Shown here: positions 16,150 through 24,126 of the stretch, in pieces
How positions within the stretch are numbered: position 1 is the first letter of the stretch
Layout: each line of letters opens with the position of its first letter
NCBI GenBank assembly: GCA_020161355.1
Contig: JAIUOF010000006.1
Location: 214,135 to 278,134 of the forward strand
From: Bacteroidota bacterium
GTDB lineage: Bacteria > Bacteroidota > Bacteroidia > Cytophagales > Spirosomataceae
Direction of reading: 5' to 3'
DNA: 64,000 nucleotides
Translations under genes and position numbers: made by a program
The notes under the pieces: model-generated
Database searches by the model: none
The model's input: only the letters and a program-made list of their open reading frames with translations
Told to the model about the DNA's origin: nothing

Positions 16150-16872
16150 ATGACAAAATTATCGGTCAATATCAACAAAATAGCCACATTAAGAAATTCA
16201 AGGGGTGGCAATATGCCTAATCTCGTAAAGACCGCCATTGATTGTGAGCTATTTGGGGCACAGGGCATCACGGTGCATCCCCGGCCTGATGAGCGGCATA
16301 TCCGGTATCAGGATGTTTTTGATTTGAAAAAAATCGTTACTACTGAGTTTAATATTGAAGGAAATCCAACGGAGGGAAGATTTCAGGAGGTGGTTTTGGC
16401 TGTGAAGCCAGAGCAGGTTACTCTCGTACCCGATGCCCTGGGGGCAGTGACCTCCAATGCGGGCTGGGACACCATCACCCATCTGAAAAGATTAAAAGAG
16501 ATTGTAAAAATCTATAAGTCTGAGGGAATCAGGGTGTCAATTTTTGTAGATGCCAGGCCGGAAATGGTTTCTGCCGCTGCCGAAACCGGAGCCCATCGGG
16601 TTGAACTTTTTACCGAATCGTATGCTACAGATTATGCCCATAGCCCTGAAAAAGCCATAGAACCATTCATAAAAGCAGCCGAAATGGCCCAGAGAGTAGG
16701 CTTGGGTCTCAACGCAGGCCATGATTTAAGCCTGGAAAACCTGGCCTATTTTTTCAAAAACATTCCGGGATTGCTGGAAGTCTCTATTGGTCACGCACTC
16801 ATTTCTGATGCCTTGTATTATGGGCTGGAAAATACGATTCAGATGTACCGCAGACAGCTGGAAAAACCCTGA
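16150..16872 (+). CDS. pdxJ: Pyridoxine 5'-phosphate synthase
   Basis: The 240-residue TIM-barrel protein condenses 1-deoxy-D-xylulose 5-phosphate with 3-amino-2-oxopropyl phosphate to give pyridoxine 5'-phosphate in vitamin B6 synthesis. Typical segments are LSVNINKIATLRNSRGG, VHPRPDERHIR, GLGLNAGHDL and VSIGHALISDAL. Length is normal. It is a single gene, divergent from yqeY and convergent with the Usp-like gene. Confidence 0.95.
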   Translation: MTKLSVNINKIATLRNSRGGNMPNLVKTAIDCELFGAQGITVHPRPDERHIRYQDVFDLKKIVTTEFNIEGNPTEGRFQEVVLAVKPEQVTLVPDALGAVTSNAGWDTITHLKRLKEIVKIYKSEGIRVSIFVDARPEMVSAAAETGAHRVELFTESYATDYAHSPEKAIEPFIKAAEMAQRVGLGLNAGHDLSLENLAYFFKNIPGLLEVSIGHALISDALYYGLENTIQMYRRQLEKP

Positions 16873-16895
16873 AATAACTTTTAGTAAACAGGATT

Positions 16896-17378
16896 TCAAT
16901 TATACGCAAAAGAGAAATTCCCGGAAATTTCGGAAAACGCAAAACTGTGTTGCTCAAGGGTAACGGAGGTAACAGGTATATTGCAATATTTAAGATTTTG
17001 GGTAAAATCAAAAGCATTCCCCGGTGTTTTGAGCTTAAGATTCCCATGAACAAATATTTCCGCAACACCTTGATTATTAAGATATTCCACAAGAGCACTT
17101 CTACTATTTTGGCTTATCATATCTACTACCAAAGATTCAATCCTGGATTCAAACCGGTTTTTAATCATTTCCAGAGCCTCGGTAAATTCGGGTTTGTATT
17201 TATCCCTGATTACTTTTTCTTTTCTGAAAAACAACATCTCGGTGATGGAATCAGAAGGCTGCTCGCCGTAAAGTAAAATAATTTTGTGCCTGATAAACGG
17301 GGCATTGGAAAGTACCTCACTTAAAACTTGAAGGGATCTTACAGTAAAATCAGTCGGAATCAATATTGTTTTGGTCAT
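16896..17378 (-). CDS. Universal-stress-protein-like protein
   Basis: The 160-residue protein starts MTKTILIPTDFTVRSLQVL, which resembles the first strand and helix of UspA-fold proteins, and has the late strand segment GVAEIFVHGNL. The ATP-binding G-x2-G-x9-G motif of classical Usp proteins is not seen, so it would be a divergent non-nucleotide-binding member. Function unknown. It stands alone upstream (in transcription) of pdxJ's 3' end and next to a two-component operon. Confidence 0.5.
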   Translation of the reverse strand: MTKTILIPTDFTVRSLQVLSEVLSNAPFIRHKIILLYGEQPSDSITEMLFFRKEKVIRDKYKPEFTEALEMIKNRFESRIESLVVDMISQNSRSALVEYLNNQGVAEIFVHGNLKLKTPGNAFDFTQNLKYCNIPVTSVTLEQHSFAFSEISGNFSFAYN

Positions 17379-17470
17379 TGTTTGTATTATTTTTCAACAA
17401 ATAACCCACCGACTTTTTAAAACCCGATAAGCATGTCATTAGAATGTATTGAGAAAAAAACAGGCAAATA

Positions 17471-18871
17471 TTAAGATTTCATAAGACCATAATTGAGTGG
17501 AAGATTGGCCAGCGGAAAAGTGATTTTCACTACCGTACCCTCCCCTTCTTTGGACGAAATGCCCAGTTGACCTTCATGCATTTTAATAATATTTCTGGTG
17601 AGTGGCAGCCCAATACCATGGCCATCAAAATGAGCGGTATTGGAAGCCCTGAAAAACGGATCAAAGATAAATTTTAAGTCTTCCTCAGGTATGCCTATGC
17701 CCTGATCTTTCACCATTATGACCAGTTGGCCTTCAGTGGAAGCGAGACTAACCGTAACGGGCTTATTGTTGGAGTATTTACACGCATTGCTCAGGATATT
17801 GGAAAAAGCCAGGTATAGTAATTGTTTATTTCCAATGATTTTTAGTTTCAATGGGTTCTCAGGCAAAAGACTGAAATCCAACTGTATATGATTCTTAGGA
17901 TTTACTTTATCGTACATTTCCTTGGTATGCATGAGAGCCTCATCGACCCGGGTAATTTCAAAAAGCCCTTTTTTGTTGGCATAACCCGTATAGGAAAGGT
18001 ACAATAGCGACTGGGTGATTTCATTGAGCCTTTCTGCCTGACTTAAAATACTTTGCAGCGAAATCTCATATTCCTCCACAGTTCGTTTTTTCATCAGCAT
18101 TACTTCGGCTTCACCCATAATCGAAGTTAGCGGGGTGCCAAATTCATGGGACGCATTGCTTACAAAGTTCTTCTGGGTCTCAAAAGCTGTCTCCAGTCTG
18201 TTGAGCAAATCATTCAAAGTAATCACCAACTGATTGATTTCCTTATCATTACCCACTTCCGGGATTCGCAGATGAATGTTGTCTGTGCTGATTTCTTTGA
18301 CCTTATCTGTGATTTTCTTAATGGGGTCAAAGATATGTTTTGAAAAATAAAAGGAAATATAAGATACCACCACAAAAACCAGCAATACGGCTATGAGAAT
18401 GATATTTCTCAGAAAAAGCAGGTGATTGGATGCGTAATAATTTTTGGCCGAAACGATCACCAAATGTTCTTCAGCATCGGTATTTTGATGTCTTATTCCC
18501 GAAAAAAACGTATCGTCAATCTGTAAGTTTGCCTTTTTATTTTTGAATATATCGTTTAGAAACCCCAATGGTAACCCGGATTTTTGGCTGGCCTTTTCTA
18601 TATCTTTTTCGTTGTTAACCGGAAATATATACTCTTTTTCTTCTGAAAGTTTCTCCAGTATTTCTTTTCTGATTTGTTTGTATGATTCACTGTTCTTGTT
18701 CTTGACACCAAAATTATATTCTGCAGTGATAGAAGCCCTGGTTTCCAGCCTTTTATAAAAATCAGTATAGGAGTAATTATACAAAAAATAATATATTGCC
18801 AAACCAAAAAGCAACAACATGAGGATGTTGGTGGTAATCAAAAAAACGGCGATCCGGGTTTGCGTTTTCAT
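17471..18871 (-). CDS. Sensor histidine kinase (HisKA type)
   Basis: The 466-residue inner-membrane protein has two membrane helices (about 5-30 and 150-172) around a periplasmic sensor region, a HAMP domain, a phosphoacceptor segment NASHEFGTPLTSI (the His box with FG in place of the usual LR), and an HATPase domain with DQGIGIP and GHGIGLPLT. It should phosphorylate the response regulator whose gene overlaps its start by 4 nt. The signal is unknown. Confidence 0.9.
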   Translation of the reverse strand: MKTQTRIAVFLITTNILMLLLFGLAIYYFLYNYSYTDFYKRLETRASITAEYNFGVKNKNSESYKQIRKEILEKLSEEKEYIFPVNNEKDIEKASQKSGLPLGFLNDIFKNKKANLQIDDTFFSGIRHQNTDAEEHLVIVSAKNYYASNHLLFLRNIILIAVLLVFVVVSYISFYFSKHIFDPIKKITDKVKEISTDNIHLRIPEVGNDKEINQLVITLNDLLNRLETAFETQKNFVSNASHEFGTPLTSIMGEAEVMLMKKRTVEEYEISLQSILSQAERLNEITQSLLYLSYTGYANKKGLFEITRVDEALMHTKEMYDKVNPKNHIQLDFSLLPENPLKLKIIGNKQLLYLAFSNILSNACKYSNNKPVTVSLASTEGQLVIMVKDQGIGIPEEDLKFIFDPFFRASNTAHFDGHGIGLPLTRNIIKMHEGQLGISSKEGEGTVVKITFPLANLPLNYGLMKS

Positions 18872-19560
18872 GCTTCTTTCAGGATGTAACCCATGCCAAT
18901 AACAGTGTGGATGAGTTTGGGTTCAAAATTGGAGTCCAGTTTTTTTCTGAGATAATTGATATAGACATCAACTACGTTGGTTCCCAGGTTAAAATTGATA
19001 TCCCAGGCACTTTCGAGCAAATCAAGCCTCGAAAGTACTTTCCCTTTATTCCTGATTAAAGCCAGCAAAAGCCGGTATTCGGTTGCGGTGAGCGAAATAT
19101 TTTCACCATTTCTTTCTACCGTTTTAGCATCATCATCGACCTTCAGATTTGAAAACTGATAGATATTGGGCTTTTTGGCAGCTTCAAAAATTTGCCCGGC
19201 ACCTCTTCTTAGCAAGGCATTGACTCTGGCGAGCAATTCTATAAACTTGAAGGGCTTAACCAGATAATCATCGGCTCCGGAATTAAGCCCAACGGCCACA
19301 TTATCAGCGGTATTCAATGCCGTCAAAAACAAAATCGGAGCTGATATGGACTGACTCCGAAGGTCGCGACATACCTCAATTCCGTTTTTGTCGGGCAACA
19401 TGATATCCAAAATAATCAGATCAAAATTACCTTCAAGGGCCATTCGAAAGCCCGTTAGGCCATCGAGAGCAACAGAAACTTCAAAGTTTTCCTCAGAAAG
19501 CCCTTTTTTAATAAAACTTACCACATTTATCTCATCTTCAACCAGCAGGATTTTCCTCAT
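18868..19560 (-). CDS. OmpR/PhoB family response regulator
   Basis: The 230-residue protein has a receiver domain with phosphoacceptor Asp in DLIILDIMLPDKNG, the Lys in DYLVKPF, and a C-terminal winged helix (TATEYRLLLALIRNKGKVLS). It is a DNA-binding transcription factor and the partner of the downstream kinase (ATGA overlap). The target genes are unknown. It is the first gene of the two-gene operon. Confidence 0.93.
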   Translation of the reverse strand: MRKILLVEDEINVVSFIKKGLSEENFEVSVALDGLTGFRMALEGNFDLIILDIMLPDKNGIEVCRDLRSQSISAPILFLTALNTADNVAVGLNSGADDYLVKPFKFIELLARVNALLRRGAGQIFEAAKKPNIYQFSNLKVDDDAKTVERNGENISLTATEYRLLLALIRNKGKVLSRLDLLESAWDINFNLGTNVVDVYINYLRKKLDSNFEPKLIHTVIGMGYILKEA

Positions 19561-19862
19561 TCTGTGTTTTTGTATATTTCCTGGAATAATTTACAAAAAG
19601 AAAGAAAAAACCAAACCAATTGATTAAAATCGGATTAATTTCGGGTCTAACAAGCTGAAAACTTTTGATTTGCTTATAAAAACAAATACAATCTATTTTC
19701 TATTTACCTAAAAATAAGTTTTCTTGAAAAAGATATTTAAAAGTTTGATTTTCAAAAATTTGACTGTAAGTTTATACTGAATTTCAGAAAACTGTCAGGA
19801 ATAGTAAAATCGAAATTCCACAAAAAAAATAATTTAGCATTTATCCCAAATTTTAAGCAATC
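19561..19862. other. Intergenic region between response regulator and exported-protein pseudogene
   Basis: The 302-nt AT-rich region lies between two divergent genes and must hold both promoters. I see no gene, RNA hairpin with T-run or clear full promoter match in it. Confidence 0.5.
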
Positions 19863-20365
19863 ATGAAAAAACTCACCTTCACGCTCATCGTAAGTTTGAT
19901 TTCAGGTCAAATATTTGCTCAAACTACCGGCTGTTGTCCCAATTTTTACACCTCTGTCAGCAACAATCCTTTTGCTTGTATTTCCGGGAATGGTACTATT
20001 GATGGAAAAGCCATTTCATCACTTACGCCAGGCGGAAGTTCCGCATTTGGTACAATTATTATCACTGTTTCAAAAAATGGAGTAAGCCCGGGCACATATC
20101 CCAATAATGCACCAGAGCTAAGTTTATTAATGTTAAAACTTATGGCACTGAATGGCTTGGCTATCAAGGCAAAATGGTCAGAGTGTTTTCTGTTACAGTA
20201 CCTTTTTCTTCAATTACAAATTATGTGATTGACGATGCCTGTAATCTGGTATGTAAATGGAGGTTTATTCAACCCCAATGTCCGATTGCCCCTTGCCCTA
20301 TCCAATATTCGACTGATTGTACGCCTTCTTTTTTCAAAAATTCGGAAGTGATAAAGAGGCCTTAA
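19863..20365 (+). pseudogene. Frameshifted small secreted protein
   Basis: The first frame encodes a signal peptide (MKKLTFTLIVSLISGQIFAQ) and then a cysteine-containing secreted region up to GTYPNNAPEL near 20115. There the sensible protein continues in a different frame (KFINVKTYGTEWLGYQGK, then VFSVTVPFSSITNYVIDDA), while the original frame gives low-complexity residues and stops at 20228. The second frame ends at 20365. A one-base change near 20105-20120 would explain this. It is either a pseudogene or a sequencing error. The family is not recognised. Confidence 0.55.
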
Positions 20366-20448
20366 TTTCAGGGAATAAATTGGCATTTTTAAACAATATC
20401 CTTCGAATCGGGTTAAACAAGCATAATCAAGAAGTTCATAAGAAAGGT

Positions 20449-20535
20449 TTTGTTTGTGAGGACACTTTCGAAGGTATAGATATTGTTTGTGAGGACACAA
20501 ACAATGGCTATGTTGCTTGTTAGGACACAAACAAT
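20449..20535 (+). repeat. Three tandem hairpin-forming repeats with AGGA loop
   Basis: The core TTGTTTGTGAGGACAC recurs at intervals of 33 and 30 nt (AGGACAC at 20459, 20492 and 20522). The central copy is a perfect hairpin: ATTGTTTGTG (20482-20491), loop AGGA, CACAAACAAT (20496-20505). The outer copies are imperfect. The third is also followed by ACAAACAATGGC. No T-run follows, so it is not a simple terminator. Too few and irregular for CRISPR. Confidence 0.7.
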
Positions 20536-20572
20536 GGCAATAGATTAAACATTCATAATCAAACGATACAAA

Positions 20573-21043
20573 ATGCCTGGTTCATTTATTTTAAGACTCG
20601 TAATTTTTCTGATTATAAATTTTGGAGCTTTAGGTTTAGGAGGACTATTTACCAATTCGGGTGTTACATCAGACTGGTATCAAAACCTGAATAAAGCCCC
20701 CTGGACACCCCCGGGATGGGTTTTCGGTGCGGCATGGACCACTATTATGGTATGTTTTTCGATATTTATGAGTTATGCCACCAAAAACATTCCTCTCAAT
20801 TCAGGATTTATGATGATTTTTATTTTTCAGTTGGTGTTGAATATCGTATGGAATCCAATGTTTTTTTACTTCCAGATTACGGGTATTTCTCTTGCAATTA
20901 TCATTTTATTGCTTTTGGTGGTAGTTTACATTTTCTACATAAAATTCCCTGATTTGCGGTTAAAATCCTTACTTATAGCCCCCTACATCATCTGGCTTAT
21001 AATTGCGACTTCACTTAATGCTTATGTAGTTATCAAAAATTAA
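20573..21043 (+). CDS. tspO: TspO/MBR family protein
   Basis: The 156-residue protein has five membrane helices and the tryptophan-rich family motifs WYQNLNKAPWTPPGWVFG and NIVWNPMFF. TspO proteins bind porphyrins and other hydrophobic ligands in the membrane and are linked to tetrapyrrole metabolism and stress responses. It is a single gene downstream of the hairpin repeats. Length is normal for the family. Confidence 0.93.
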   Translation: MPGSFILRLVIFLIINFGALGLGGLFTNSGVTSDWYQNLNKAPWTPPGWVFGAAWTTIMVCFSIFMSYATKNIPLNSGFMMIFIFQLVLNIVWNPMFFYFQITGISLAIIILLLLVVVYIFYIKFPDLRLKSLLIAPYIIWLIIATSLNAYVVIKN

Positions 21044-21092
21044 ATTGAATTGATTTTTTTGATTTTTTGCGTCAAAATAAAACTTTTATCTA

Positions 21093-21125
21093 TTTGAGTT
21101 TTCTAAAAAAATAATGCTATTTTTG
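21093..21125 (+). promoter_or_regulatory. Promoter of the small exported protein gene
   Basis: TTTG (21093-21096), a 21-nt spacer, then TATTTTTG (21118-21125) is a close match to the Bacteroidota promoter. It places transcription downstream of the ATG at 21114 and so supports the ATG at 21162 as the start. Confidence 0.6.
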
Positions 21126-21161
21126 AATAGTCCGTATTTTTTCAATAAAAACAATATAAAA

Positions 21162-21689
21162 ATGAAACTAAAATTCCTCCTCCTGGCTTCAATTGTATTT
21201 TTCAGCACTAAAAATCTGTCTGCACAAACCAAAATGGTGAACATGAAAGCCGGCCATGTTTTCAATATCAGTCTGCCCGATTATATGGATAAAACCGTAG
21301 GCCTTAACGATGCTTCGGTTTTTCAATTCAAAAATTTGATTAAAGACCTTGCAGGTTTTGTAATCGTGGATACCAAAGAAGAATTGAGCCTTGCCGAAAT
21401 AAAATTCACAAATACTGCCGAATATTACGAAAATTTTATGGAAGGATTTTTAAAAGATACAAAAGACCGCACAATAGGAAAAAGTTCACAAAAGAAAATA
21501 GGAGAAGTGAACTTTGTAGAAAGTGAGGCATCATACTATGACGAGGAAATTCAAAACACGATTGTATATTTCGTGGGTGGAGTTGAAACGCAAAAATCCT
21601 ATTATAAAGTACTTATTTGGGCAACCAAAGAAAATTTCCCGAAATATAAATCAGATTTTCAAAAAATACTGTACAGCATTTCGGATTAA
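21162..21689 (+). CDS. Exported protein of unknown function
   Basis: With the ATG at 21162 the protein has 175 residues, beginning with a signal peptide (MKLKFLLLASIVFFSTKNLS, then AQ). The remainder is a mixed alpha/beta domain without cysteines (KAGHVFNISLPDYMDK near the N-terminus and KYKSDFQKILYSIS at the end). The shape suggests a small PsbP-like or DUF-type periplasmic domain, but I do not recognise the family. It is convergent with uvrD, separated by 6 nt. Confidence 0.7.
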   Translation: MKLKFLLLASIVFFSTKNLSAQTKMVNMKAGHVFNISLPDYMDKTVGLNDASVFQFKNLIKDLAGFVIVDTKEELSLAEIKFTNTAEYYENFMEGFLKDTKDRTIGKSSQKKIGEVNFVESEASYYDEEIQNTIVYFVGGVETQKSYYKVLIWATKENFPKYKSDFQKILYSISD

Positions 21690-21695
21690 CATGCC

Positions 21696-24002
21696 CTATT
21701 CTACTATCCTCAATTTAGCAAAACTCAGTAAAAGCGTTTTTTCGCCTTCATTTTCAAATTCGATTACCGCCTTTGCCGTTGGTCCCAGGTTGTCCATTTT
21801 TTTAACTGTACCAAACCCAAATTTCTGATGCTCTACTTTGTCACCCGCCTTAAGGTTTTTGGTATCAGAAGGCTGAAAATCAACCGTAGGCACATGTTGC
21901 GGGGCGGTTTTTACCTGACTTACCGGTTTAAGATTGGCGATCGTCTGGCTGCGGGTTGGGGGTGAGGTTTGCACAGGCTTACTTGCTGGCATAACCCTCC
22001 GTTGAAATCCCTGAAAATCAAAGGAATCTGCACCAAAATTCCCTCCGCCTGGTTTTTCCATCTCTTTGAGGTAAGAAGGGTCTATTTCTTCAATAAACCG
22101 GCTTTTCTCACAGAAATTTAGTTTACCCCAATTGTATCTTTGCTCGGCGTAGGTCAGTGTCAGGCGTTTTTCAGCACGGGTTATTGCCACATAAAACAAG
22201 CGGCGTTCTTCCTCCAAGTCATCGCGATTTTTGAGCATCATCTGTGAAGGAAACAGGTTTTCTTCCATCCCGACCACAAAAACATTCTTAAATTCCAACC
22301 CCTTGGCACCGTGAATGGTCATCAGAGTTACTTTGTCCGGATCACCATCACCTTCATCGTCGGCGGTGGTCAGCAAGGAAACCGACTGCAAAAATGCTCC
22401 CAAAGATTTATCTTCCACTTCGGGGTTATCGGTAAACTGCTTGATAGAGTTGAGTAATTCCTCCAGGTTATCATACCGGGCTTTACCCTCCACCGTTTTG
22501 TCGATGTATAACTCATGCATCAACCCGGTACTTTTTGCCACCTGCATCGCAATGGTGTGTGCATCTTTCTCCTCCTCCATCATGATTTTGTAACTCTTAA
22601 TGAGATTTACAAAATTTTCGATAGAATTGGCCGCCTTTCCGTCAAAATACATTTTGATGTTACTCACAATCTCCCAAATGGGCTTTTGATGCTCGGAAGC
22701 GGTTACGATTATTTTTGCCACGGTGGTATCACCTATTCCTCTTTTAGGAAGATTGATGATACGTTTAAAGGCCTCTTCATCCTGTTGGTTGACCGTAAAC
22801 CTAAGATAACCAAGGATATCCTTTATCTCTTTTCTCTGATAAAAAGACAATCCGCCGATGATCCGGTATTTGATATTTATTTTCCTGAGAGCCTCCTCAA
22901 AAGCCCTGGATTGAGCATTGGTACGGTAAAGTATGGCAAAGTCCTGATTTTTAAGACCATCTCTTACTTTGGATTCAAATATGGCGTTGGCTACGATTCG
23001 ACCTTCTTCATTATCGGAGTGGGCTTTTACTACCTCAATTTTTTCTCCCTCCTCATTGTCAGAGAAGACTTTTTTCTCAAGCTGATTTTTATTTTTTGCA
23101 ATCAGTGAATTGGCAGCGTTGACAATATTTTTGGTTGAGCGATAGTTTTGCTCCAGTTTTACGACATTCAAATCAGGATAATCTTTCCTGAAATTCAGGA
23201 TGTTCTGAATATTCGCCCCGCGGAAAGCATAAATACTCTGGGCATCGTCGCCCACCACGCAAATGTTTTGATTTACAGCAGAGAGCTTTTTCGTAATGAG
23301 ATACTGCGAAATGTTTGTATCCTGAAACTCATCGACCATTACGTGCTTAAACTTGTGCTGGTATTTGTTCAGCACATCCAGATGATCCCTAAATAAAACA
23401 TTGGTATTAAATAATAAATCATCAAAATCCATGGCATTGGCCGAAAAACACCGCATGGAATAGGTCTTAAAAATCCGACCGATTTCGGGCATCTGAGCAC
23501 CGGTGTCTTCAGCAAGAAAAATCGGATTTTCATTGTAAGCCTGCCAGCTTATCAGATTGTTTTTAGCACCTGAGATTCTGTTAAGTATAAAATTGGGCTT
23601 GTAAGTTTTATCGTCCAGACCAAACTCCTTTACAATGGTTTTTATTAGCGACTTACTGTCATCGGTATCATAAATCGTAAAATTGGAGGTGTAACCCAGC
23701 CGATGGCCTTCAATCCTTAAAATTTTGGCAAAAACCGAGTGAAAAGTACCCATCCAGAGGTTTTTAGCCTCCGAACCGATAATTTTCTCAATCCGGTGCC
23801 GCATTTCTTCGGCAGCTTTATTGGTAAAAGTCAGCGACAGAATATTGAAAGGATCAACCCCCTGCCCCATCAGATGAGCAATGCGGTAGGTGAGCACACG
23901 TGTTTTGCCCGACCCGGCCCCTGCTATGATCATCAGTGGACCATTTTCGTGAGTTACGGCTTCATATTGTGGGGGATTAAGGCTTGATAAGTAGTCTGAC
24001 AC
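21696..24002 (-). CDS. uvrD: UvrD/PcrA-type ATP-dependent DNA helicase
   Basis: The 768-residue superfamily 1A helicase shows Walker A AGAGSGKTRVL, the DEFQDTN motif II, GDDAQSIYAFRGA, QNYRSTKNI and VTLMTIHGAKGLEF motifs, and a C-terminal Tudor-like domain (AGDKVEHQKFGFGTV) that in PcrA/UvrD contacts RNA polymerase. It unwinds DNA 3' to 5' in excision and mismatch repair and removes stalled polymerase. Start is GTG at 24002; a TATCTTTG promoter element lies at 24027-24034. Confidence 0.93.
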   Translation of the reverse strand: MSDYLSSLNPPQYEAVTHENGPLMIIAGAGSGKTRVLTYRIAHLMGQGVDPFNILSLTFTNKAAEEMRHRIEKIIGSEAKNLWMGTFHSVFAKILRIEGHRLGYTSNFTIYDTDDSKSLIKTIVKEFGLDDKTYKPNFILNRISGAKNNLISWQAYNENPIFLAEDTGAQMPEIGRIFKTYSMRCFSANAMDFDDLLFNTNVLFRDHLDVLNKYQHKFKHVMVDEFQDTNISQYLITKKLSAVNQNICVVGDDAQSIYAFRGANIQNILNFRKDYPDLNVVKLEQNYRSTKNIVNAANSLIAKNKNQLEKKVFSDNEEGEKIEVVKAHSDNEEGRIVANAIFESKVRDGLKNQDFAILYRTNAQSRAFEEALRKINIKYRIIGGLSFYQRKEIKDILGYLRFTVNQQDEEAFKRIINLPKRGIGDTTVAKIIVTASEHQKPIWEIVSNIKMYFDGKAANSIENFVNLIKSYKIMMEEEKDAHTIAMQVAKSTGLMHELYIDKTVEGKARYDNLEELLNSIKQFTDNPEVEDKSLGAFLQSVSLLTTADDEGDGDPDKVTLMTIHGAKGLEFKNVFVVGMEENLFPSQMMLKNRDDLEEERRLFYVAITRAEKRLTLTYAEQRYNWGKLNFCEKSRFIEEIDPSYLKEMEKPGGGNFGADSFDFQGFQRRVMPASKPVQTSPPTRSQTIANLKPVSQVKTAPQHVPTVDFQPSDTKNLKAGDKVEHQKFGFGTVKKMDNLGPTAKAVIEFENEGEKTLLLSFAKLRIVE

Positions 24003-24026
24003 CGAAATATTTTATTTATTTTTTTA

Positions 24027-24034
24027 CAAAGATA
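24027..24034 (-). promoter_or_regulatory. Promoter -7 element of uvrD
   Basis: TATCTTTG on the minus strand matches TAnnTTTG and lies 24 nt upstream of the GTG start at 24002. Confidence 0.4.
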
Positions 24035-24087
24035 GCATCCAAAAGATTTGGTTTAATTGGAAATCAAAATTGAAATTGAATATACCT

Positions 24088-24095
24088 TATTTTTG
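24088..24095 (+). promoter_or_regulatory. Promoter -7 element of the asparagine-synthetase-like gene
   Basis: TATTTTTG matches TAnnTTTG and lies 31 nt upstream of the TTG start at 24127. Confidence 0.4.
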
Positions 24096-24126
24096 TCGTA
24101 AATTGTAGTCAAAATACGAGCTAAAA

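Noticed and set aside
20449..20535. CRISPR array
   Set aside because: Only three degenerate copies with spacers of unequal sequence type and no cas genes; each copy is itself a hairpin.
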